64,000 bases of DNA, taken from NCBI GenBank assembly GCA_011109175.1, contig RDEW01000099.1:26960-90959 (forward strand), in the 5' to 3' direction. Of the stretch, positions 57,370 through 64,000 are shown piece after piece. The translations under genes and the position numbers were made by a program. The notes beneath the pieces were generated by a model, which saw only the letters and a list, made by a program, of their open reading frames with translations, made no database searches and was not told the DNA's origin. The stretch's first letter is position 1. Each line of letters starts with the position of its first letter. The stretch is from Dicyema japonicum (lineage: Eukaryota > Dicyemida > Rhombozoa > Dicyemidae).

Positions 57370-57837
57370 GTGATTCACCTTTACCGAATAAATACGAATA
57401 TCATCGTCTTTAAAAAAATCCTCTGATCTTTAGATATTTCGTTCGATAAATTCACTTATTCCATTAAATATGAAATCCTTTAATGTTAAATCTGACGAAT
57501 TAAATATTATTTGTAAGAAATTCAATGTTTTTATTTGTACTGATGGATTTGTGTCAAAAACCTCAACGATGCCCATTTACAAAGTATCATCCACATTAGA
57601 CATAATTTCAACACTATTGATCAAATGACTGATATTAAACATTGTTGTTTCCAATGCTGTTAAATGTTGTTTAAAGTCAAAATTAAATAAATTATCAATT
57701 AAGGACTGTGAGAATGTATATTCCATAATTGTTCGTAATTGATCAACGTGATCTTGAGGGAGTTTGTAAATTCCACTTTAACAACTACAATTGTAATACT
57801 TGTAATACTCGTCAAATAGTAATCAGTTTCGTGTAAT
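57370..57837 (-). pseudogene. XMAP215/CKAP5 TOG-domain gene fragment, copy 2
   Basis: Same source as 15620-16290. This copy keeps an open reading where copy 1 has a 16-base insertion: HLTALETTMFNISHLINSVE. It shares with copy 1 the one-base gain before KWASLRF and the loss in the FF pair before DTNPSVQ. It then continues as LTLKDFIFNGISEFIERNI. The upstream exon (ERMNTG...) found in copy 1 is absent, cut at 57837. Confidence 0.75.
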
Positions 57838-58329
57838 ATTGACAAAAACAGTTTTCTTTGTAATATATCCGAAACATTTTACTTAGGGTTGCCTTGTCTT
57901 ATTTGCCCCTCTATCATTGGAAAAACAAAGCATTTTACTCTTACCGATTGTAATAATTAGTACTTTGCGTGGAGTGGCACAATAAACCCAGTCATATTCT
58001 TTTAGTTATTAATAATAATAAAAAATTTAATTTTTTGATATTTTCATTTTAAAAATTGCGATTTTCTGTCTTTCTTGTTATTATTGTTATCATTTTTGTC
58101 TGCCTACTATTAGATTTTATTATTAGATTATGGTTGGGAGTAGTTGTGTAGAGTCCATGCTGGTAGCCGATAAATTCATCTCTGTAAATTCAAATCAAAA
58201 CTTCGACATCTTCTAGCAAGAACCCACCCACGCGGTCTCTTGAATTTACCTCTCGGTGAATTTCTTGTAGTTGTCGTGATGAAAATTTCCAATTTATTCT
58301 ACATACATCATCCCTCTCCAATTTCTATG
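57838..58329. other. no gene recognised
   Basis: Nothing supported except the repeat-like bases just after copy 2 of repeat H (57838-57860). Confidence 0.35.
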
Positions 58330-58560
58330 CTCAAAATCATCCCACAGAGAAGCTACGTTAAATTCGAGAAGGGGCACAAGTAGATTTGCTTGGTAATGCA
58401 AATAGATTGGGTCTGTTCGCTAAATATATGCGGTTTTCTCCAAAAGTAGATGACCTCAACAAAACATTAGATACAATCGTATACAAGCTCTTTCAGGACT
58501 GATCACCTAAAGTGCTCAAATTCTGGCCGACCACAGTCACAGACGAATTTAGCTAAATAG
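58330..58560 (+). other. unidentified coding-like reading
   Basis: The frame IREGAQVDLLGNANRLGLFA, then KYMRFSPKVDDLNKTLDTIV and YKLFQD reads through 150 bases, stops once, and continues KVLKFWPTTVTDEFS. Composition is that of a real protein. I do not recognise it. It lies upstream of a hAT fragment in the same orientation and could belong to that element. Confidence 0.4.
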
Positions 58561-58879
58561 GTGGTAAAAGTACAAATTTATATTAAAAATTATAATGTTC
58601 ATTCAAAAATGGTGTAAAAAAGTCAATATAGACTTGATGTTATTAGTCAACTCGTCCACAACTTAGATTCCTTTTTTGTGGATTTGTCAGTCTTCAATTG
58701 AGTCAAATCCTCCATATTTCATAATAACAGAATTTGACTACAGCATCCCTTAGCAAAATATGAAATTTAAAATTGGTAGTAGTAAACAAACGATGGGGTT
58801 ATTCAATTAAGCTTCAGTGAATATGGAAATGAGGAGAGAATGACAGATGACATCCAAAGTTTACTCAAAAGACAACAAG
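58561..58879. other. no gene recognised
   Basis: A/T-rich spacer. A short piece near 58810-58870 (EYGNEERMTDDIQSLLKRQQ) may belong to the hAT remnant that follows. Confidence 0.35.
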
Positions 58880-59265
58880 GCATTTAAATATCAATTCAGT
58901 TCTTCCTTTATTAGAATTTATTTAGATGGGGAAGTTGTTTTGAAGCTGTTAAATATTATTTCAATAATTTTGAACAAATTGTTAACGAATTTTAATTTTC
59001 GTTAACAATGTTAAACATTCTCTCAACAATAATACCGTTAAAATTTCACAAGGCAGATATTAAAAAGTATACAGAAAAAAGAATGGAACAAAATGGATAT
59101 AAAAACTAATATTGAGATGACTGAGCAGAAATTTGCAATGAGGATTACTATATTTTATCACAATGTCAAGTATCCTCTTCATCTGTAGAAAGGGCTATTA
59201 AAATGATTAAAAAATATTGCAAAGTGATAGAACTTCATTAAAAAGTAATTTAGTTTTTTTTTCCG
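58880..59265 (+). pseudogene. hAT transposase C-terminal dimerisation region
   Basis: The decisive block is [19 protein letters not shown], then after a shift [15 protein letters not shown] (59155-59255). In hAT transposases the dimerisation region reads SVERxFSxxKxIxTDxRxSL. Weaker pieces upstream (CFEAVKYYFNNFEQIV, FHKADIKKYTEKRMEQN) fit the same domain. It is disrupted by shifts and stops. Confidence 0.65.
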
Positions 59266-59640
59266 CTGACTGCAGAAAAAGAACCAGAAGAGGACCACAC
59301 CATGCTGCTCTGAACGATGTGATCGTCAGAGCTCTAAAGGCTACAAGCTTCCCATCACAGCTTGAACCCGTGGGTCTTGATCGAGGAAATGGAAAGAGAC
59401 CTGACGGGATGACCCTTTTCCCTTAAACATCCGGAAGATCTTTGGTCTGGGATCACTTGTGTTAATACGTATTCAAACACGAACCTCCTTAAATCGGTTC
59501 AGACACCTGGATCAACTGCTTCAACTACGGAAAACCTAAAAATCAAAAAATATTCTTGCCTCGGGGCAATTTATGCAACACAGGCCTACTCGATACTCGG
59601 TGGAACAAATTGTTACTATAGATGTTCTAACGATAGGCAG
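59266..59640 (+). pseudogene. LINE-associated C-terminal nuclease-like domain
   Basis: The frame [20 protein letters not shown], then [20 protein letters not shown] and [12 protein letters not shown], a stop, then SGRSLVWDHLC. The order C-x-R, HHxxLND, LEPxGLxRxDGKRPDG and GRxLVWDxTC is that of the domain found after the RT in some animal retroelement ORFs. The RPDG...LVWD pair resembles a PD-(D/E)xK core. It abuts the hAT fragment directly, so one was inserted into or next to the other. Confidence 0.65.
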
Positions 59641-60110
59641 GAAGATATTGGAACGTGGGTAAAAACCTTGAGAATTCCAATTTTCTTTTGGATCCTCGTA
59701 GTCACCAGTTCCATTAGATGAGTGAATGTGAGGAAAGGATCCAGGATAACTCCAAGGATTGAAAGAGTCTTTTTGGTAGAGAGAGAGAAGTCACACAATT
59801 TTACTCCTGGTGTTGCCCGTATTTTTAAAGACTTTAAAGATATATTTAGACGGCTCTTCAAGAACCAAAGACCCATCAGGTTTAATAGACCCTGTCGCCT
59901 CCTAGACTCTTCGATGTTTCACAGCGACGACGAGACGCTAAAGAATTGAGTTTTTGGTGGTTGGAGATGGGAGGTCACAGAGGAACATGTTGAATTACGT
60001 TGGTGAAAACGGTGATCCTTGTGGAGCTCAATCGTGGTATTGATTTTTGATTGTTAGCCACCACTTGGCCCATTCGACTGTTGATGAAATTTGCCAACCA
60101 TGACTTGAAT
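59641..60110 (-). pseudogene. LINE reverse-transcriptase fragment (palm end and thumb)
   Basis: The minus-strand reading WLANFINSRMGQVVA (about 60110-60060) matches the block before the QGS box of LINE reverse transcriptases. After a decayed part, LSTKKTLSILGVILDPFLTF, then VTTRIQKKIGILKV (59790-59660) is the thumb block (hxxLGVxxDxxLTF). The YxDD box is lost. Overall it resembles the family at 11160-12850. Confidence 0.7.
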
Positions 60111-60337
60111 TTATGGTGGATTTCTGTAGCCAAATCGCTCCCCATCAGCAGAATTTTAAGTGTTGTAAGTTTCTTTTAAAATCTACACGTTTCAGCAGCT
60201 ACTATCGCCGATTGAAAGAAACAATCATCTTAGACGCCAGAGTGTTTATTGTATTACCAAAAATATTTAATTTATTTTTTAATTTTATTTTGGTAATTTA
60301 TGATTTTTTTTAATTTTATTTTGGTAATTTTGGGATC

Positions 60338-60475
60338 AACGAGAAGGGTTATGGCTAAGACAAAAGATAGGAATAGCCATACTCCGAGGGAACTCGTTCG
60401 CAATCCACGCAGCAGGCTTCCTCAACTGAGATTTGTTTAATTGTTAAAAAAATTTTTATTTAAAAAAAATTTATG
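60338..60475 (-). repeat. repeat L, copy 2
   Basis: Reverse complement of 45356-45490, including GAACTCGTTCGCAATCCACG and AGCAGGCTTCCTCAACTGAG, plus the poly-A/T flank. This copy lacks the CGGTTAATAAATT tail seen at copy 1; its end is CAACGAGAAGGGTTATGGCT. Confidence 0.8.
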
Positions 60476-60679
60476 ATTTTATTATAAATTTTTACATAAA
60501 TATAATCATACATCTTTGTGGTTTTGAATGGATCCAGTCTATCTGTTTCCTTAAGATTTTCCGATTTAACCATTGATGTAATACTTTACGTAAATAAAAG
60601 GATTGACGAAAAAAAGCTTTCATTTTATCAAAACACAAAAATTCGACTAAAATCTTGGTAATCAAATATAAACCCTCAG

Positions 60680-60825
60680 ACTCATAAATTTATAGAAAAA
60701 TTGTGTTCATTCGACCCTTATGGGTCGATCAATCAGACTATTGTGGATCAAAATACTACTGATGGCATTGTGAATTCAATCTTTTCAGAAGGGGATCAAT
60801 TCGTACCTACTGATTGTTATATTTA
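60680..60825 (+). other. unidentified coding-like reading
   Basis: The frame HKFIEKLCSFDPYGSINQTI, then VDQNTTDGIVNSIFSEGDQF and VPTDCYI before a stop, has about 48 codons of protein-like composition in A/T-rich DNA. There is no known domain. It may be the last exon of an unrecognised gene. Confidence 0.3.
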
Positions 60826-61664
60826 GTTAGGAAATATGTCCAATAATAATGATTTATCCTCTTAAATGTTATATTTGATATTTTTAACATTTTTATTTCT
60901 TATATCAAGTAGACATGGATTCTTTGTCCTTTGTTCATTCCTACTTTTCATTCCCCATCATGTCAGGAGGAACTCGGTGGATGCTATAGAGAGATCATTT
61001 ATTTCCATTGAGTAATTCCTTGGAGGACTCTCACATGAGTGAGTTTGATAGGCTTCTCTCTGTGTGACTGTAACCGTGGGAGATGGATACGCTTATTCAT
61101 CACTGTAATCGTCTTTCACGACACATCCATATTTAAAATATGATTTACCGTAAACCTGGGTTGTTACTCTCTAGTTCGTTTATTAAAAATTTTTAATATC
61201 TCCCCATTGATAGGATCATAAATTCTATTGTGTGGGACTGCCTGGTTTGTTGATAAGTAAATCGATAAGATGAAAAAGTCACGACAGTAGTTTGCAAAAA
61301 ATAAAACATAGAAGAAATGAGGATTAATTTCAGAAATCCACCAACCTAATAATTTTAGAAATCCATCAACCCTATAATTTTGGACAGAATGCTTTGGATG
61401 CGCTTTGTCGAAGAGCACTGTTCGGGTGATAAGAGACTGCAGTTTATTACAGTTCACGGAATTAAAGATAAGTCATATCACAAAGTGTGTTAAAAGTTCA
61501 GAATTTCCTAGATCTATGGGAGGCTGAACAATTCCCAGATTTAATCATCATCATGAGAAGGTTATTAAAAGATCGATTTGAATAACAAAATGGATAAAGC
61601 ACATACGAAAGACAATTTTTATAAAATCAAACACCTCACTCATCCCCAGGTAAATTAGTTTTTT
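60826..61664. other. no gene recognised
   Basis: A short direct repeat (AATTTTAGAAATCCA.CAACC, near 61323-61371) is present. The 97-codon minus frame at 61164-61457 has no family features. Confidence 0.35.
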
Positions 61665-62100
61665 TTATTTTTTCGTAGGTGTTAGCCCAAAATCCACATC
61701 ATTCGCATAAGATATCTCTTCTATGTCTCCTATATAGCATTTATCCCAACCGTTGCTTTGAAAACTGCGAGAAGTTGCTCTTTCTGTCCTCACCGATAGT
61801 CTTGTGTTCGCAAGTAGTAGTCTGATTATCTTAACCGACGATTCATCCAATATTTACTCAAGCACATTCATCAGTTTCTGTCTGCTTATTGAGTCAAAAG
61901 CTCTTGAGATATCTATTCCCAACACGATCGTTCCGCTCTTGAATCTATGGTGCGTTGCACAGCGCCATCTATGGCTCCACACAATGTCAGCTGTAGACCT
62001 CCCTTTTCGAAACTCACCCTTTATCCTACTTAGTGCCATGTTTGCTAGTAGATTGCGTATTGAGTTCAGATGTATGATCGGACTACTGGTCCTTTTGCTT
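61665..62100 (-). pseudogene. LINE reverse-transcriptase fragment (fingers and palm)
   Basis: From 62095 the minus strand reads SSPIIHLNSIRNLLANMALS, then GEFRKGRSTADIVWSHRWRC and TIVLGIDISRAFDSISRQKL (62030-61860). The Asp of GIDISRAFDS is the first catalytic residue. After one in-frame TAA it continues ILDESSVKIIRLLLANTRLS. A deletion removes the PQGD box, and the catalytic box is YANDVDF, with Asn in place of the first Asp. The family is the one with the F-RxGRSTADIVWAHRW signature common in marine animal LINEs. Confidence 0.82.
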
Positions 62101-62884
62101 TATTCGGTTTTTGTATGGGTAATAATGGTCCATTTCCTAGTTCTATATCGGAAACTGACAAATGACCAGGGATTTAACTTATTTGGGTTACAGTCATTAG
62201 CTAAGTAAATTTGAATTAAAACCTTTCCCAGTAAAATAATTCAAAAAGCCATCATCTTGCAACTTGTTTAAATAAATTGTAAAAGATAAATTTTATAAAA
62301 ACTAATGAGTACAACTAAACCGATAGTGATACCATATTTAATTTTATTAATCTTCGTGATATTAGTATAACTTTGTCACCTTAAATACAGTATTTCTTTA
62401 AATGTAAAACGTTATATCTCAGTTGAACATTGTTCAAGTTGCATGAGATTAATTGGAGACGACTGGTTCGATAAGAGGTAAGTCTTTTCCCTTTTCAACA
62501 ATTTCTTAAACTTCTAGCCACACTCACTTGCACAAGCTCATTGGAACCTCCATTTGATAGAAAAATTATTAGCTGTTTAATTATGTAATTTTATGTTGCG
62601 CAACATTTACTATAAAGCTCACTTTCCAATGAACGATCGCCTTTCGATAACCTCAAATTCTTAATATTCTTTCTATTTAAAACGAAAACAGAGAATAGTA
62701 TGAGGACTATCTTCATACAAATTCAAAAGTAAATCAAACATGTTTCAAAACTCTTACAGAACTCTTGATCGAACAAACATTTTCTACATATTTTGTAATC
62801 TTTTCATAACCAGCTTCTTCAATTCCAAAATTCATGATTTAATAACGAAATTATACAGAAAATTTATAGTGACTTGAAAAGCCC
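62101..62884. other. no gene recognised
   Basis: The 134-codon plus frame at 61804-62208 is mostly the antisense shadow of the RT fragment. The remainder is A/T-rich. Confidence 0.35.
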
Positions 62885-63000
62885 ATAATGACAAGTTACG
62901 TAATTTTTCGATAACATTAATTATAAAATCATTACACAATATTTTACGGCAAAGATTTTGTTTGATGCCCGTTAATTCACCCCTTTTTCCTCAACCACAA
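62885..63000. repeat. dispersed repeat J, copy 2
   Basis: Same-orientation match to 18856-18966, about 85% alike by eye. Flanks do not match. Confidence 0.75.
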
Positions 63001-63141
63001 ATCACTGTTCCACTAAAGTTTGGGATTATCTGAATATGGCACTGATGCATCCGTATTTTAATTTTTGGATCGACGATTATGTTTTTATTTTATCAAAAAG
63101 GACCATCTATAGATTTTGCATAAACTATACCTAACCTCAGT

Positions 63142-63342
63142 TCATTTAAAGCTTATTTGCTTTACAAGAAATCTCAATTGACTCCCTAAAACATTGTAAT
63201 CAGGGGAAACAAAAAATCCAAACCTTGAAATTTCTACAACACAGTGACCCACACAAATCCGAGAAATTTCATTGTTGCAAAAACAAAATGGATCTCTTGT
63301 GTCCATCTTAACCTGTTGGGGATGAAATTTAAAAAAAAACAT
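63142..63342 (-). CDS. hypothetical protein, possible exon
   Basis: A minus-strand frame with an ATG at about 63306 reads MDTRDPFCFCNNEISRICVG, then HCVVEISRFGFFVSPDYNVL. Composition is protein-like and Cys-rich. At GGTTTCTT|GTAAAGC-type sequence near 63165 a GT could start a 30-base intron ending ...ACTGAG at about 63136, after which VRYSLCKIYRWSFLIK and a stop follow. The domain is not recognised, so the gene call is tentative. Confidence 0.35.
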   Translation of the reverse strand: MFFFKFHPQQVKMDTRDPFCFCNNEISRICVGHCVVEISRFGFFVSPDYNVLGSQLRFLVKQISFK

Positions 63343-63559
63343 TAAGTGAACAACTTATCTAATTTGGCCCTTAATTATCTAGGAGTTGGAAAAACTCCTC
63401 AATTTTTTACCACTAAGTCACAGCTGGTTCAGCGTTTACCTCAGATTAATTCATCAGCGTGTCCTTGTATATTTGGCATGATAATGGTGGATATAAAATG
63501 TCTTCATTAATGGAACGAACTTTATAGACAATGTATAGTGCCAAAACGTAAGATCATAA

Positions 63560-64000
63560 CACAAGCATACTCCACTTGGGAGCTGATTGTATAAAGTGGA
63601 AATTGAACAAAAGTTACTTGAAAAAATTATTACACTTCTTTATAGTGGATCTCCTTGTTTTCTTAGCATCAAAATATTCCATCCTCATAAAAATAGATTA
63701 TAAAATTTTAATTTTTGGAAAACATTGCATAATAATTAGATAATCAAAATTGCATAATTTTTAAATAATCATTAATATATAAGATTTGCAAACTAAAATC
63801 AAAAATATATTGACAAAAACATTTTTCTTTGACGTTGAAACATTAATTCAAACATTAATTCAGGCTAATGCTGATTCAATCAAAAACACTTCTCTCAATA
63901 AATACATTTCTTCTAAAACATTACATTTTAAAAAATCTGTGAAGGTTACAATCTCAAGCATTTATCAGAATTCTGAAATAAACTAACACAATCATTTTTA
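63560..64000. repeat. large dispersed repeat H, copy 3 (cut by window end)
   Basis: Nearly identical to 55892-56320, starting CCACTTGGGAGCTGATTGTA. It continues past the window. The plus strand has a 66-codon frame (63786-63986) that is almost the same in copy 2 but broken in copy 1; no family is recognised for it. Confidence 0.9.

Larger units (their letters stand above)
55892..57837. repeat. large dispersed repeat H, copy 2
   Basis: The left 120 bases, from CCACTTGGGAGATGATTGTA, match copy 3 (63574). From 56017 to 57837 it matches copy 1 (14094-16160). It lacks the 190 bases present in copy 1 near 14440-14630. Beyond 57837 the sequence ATTGACAAAAACAGTTTTCT resembles an internal piece of the repeat (56150-56170), which hints at a rearranged junction. 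Confidence 0.92.

Noticed and set aside
61804-62208. 134-codon plus-strand reading
   Set aside because: Largely antisense of the LINE reverse transcriptase at 61665-62100.
1-64000. CRISPR array, operons, ribosome binding sites or prophage
   Set aside because: Spliced animal genes and retroelements show a eukaryotic genome; no spaced short repeats or polycistronic gene runs were seen.

Overview
This window looks like non-vertebrate animal DNA: AT-rich, gene-poor and packed with decayed mobile elements. Three protein genes could be rebuilt by splicing, and nearly all their introns are only 21-25 bases (one of 26, one of 302, one ambiguous at 50), all GT...AG. Introns this short in an animal with Dishevelled and TPX2 fit best with a dicyemid mesozoan such as Dicyema, a cephalopod kidney parasite known for introns of about 25 nt. 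That assignment is inference from gene structure; no species marker was seen.

Single-copy genes. (1) A Dishevelled homologue on the minus strand (3303-4993) splices to 430 codons with DIX, PDZ and DEP domains in the canonical order. (2) A cathepsin-L-like cysteine peptidase on the minus strand (5856-6979) has a signal peptide, an I29 prodomain and a Cys/His/Asn catalytic set. (3) A miniature TPX2-like spindle protein on the plus strand (22770-23253) has 137 codons and three introns. A broken inverted copy of it lies at 26240-26905. Dishevelled belongs to Wnt signalling, the peptidase is a secreted or lysosomal enzyme, and TPX2 acts in spindle assembly; nothing suggests they share a pathway.

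The rest is mostly repeats. Non-LTR retrotransposons of several lineages are present as broken fragments: an R2-like element with a restriction-like endonuclease (7955-10420), an APE-endonuclease LINE (11160-12850), a twin-primed LINE (13370-14076), and pieces near 2, 28-31, 43, 48, 59-60 and 62 kb. DNA transposon remains include pogo/Tigger-like DNA-binding and DDE fragments (20.8 and 25.4 kb), hAT fragments (33.6 and 59.0 kb), and two integrase cores of Ginger/gypsy type (33 and 36.4 kb).

The most unusual repeat is a unit of about 2 kb at 14.1, 55.9 and 63.6 kb (the last cut by the window end). Its antisense strand carries a decayed TOG-domain segment of an XMAP215/CKAP5 homologue. A satellite with a period near 165 bp forms short arrays at 18.2, 29.5 and 31.9 kb. 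Several SINE-like or LINE-tail families recur, some head to tail with AATAAA-rich 3' tails. Two single N bases (22265, 36039) mark assembly uncertainty, one inside a perfect tandem duplication.
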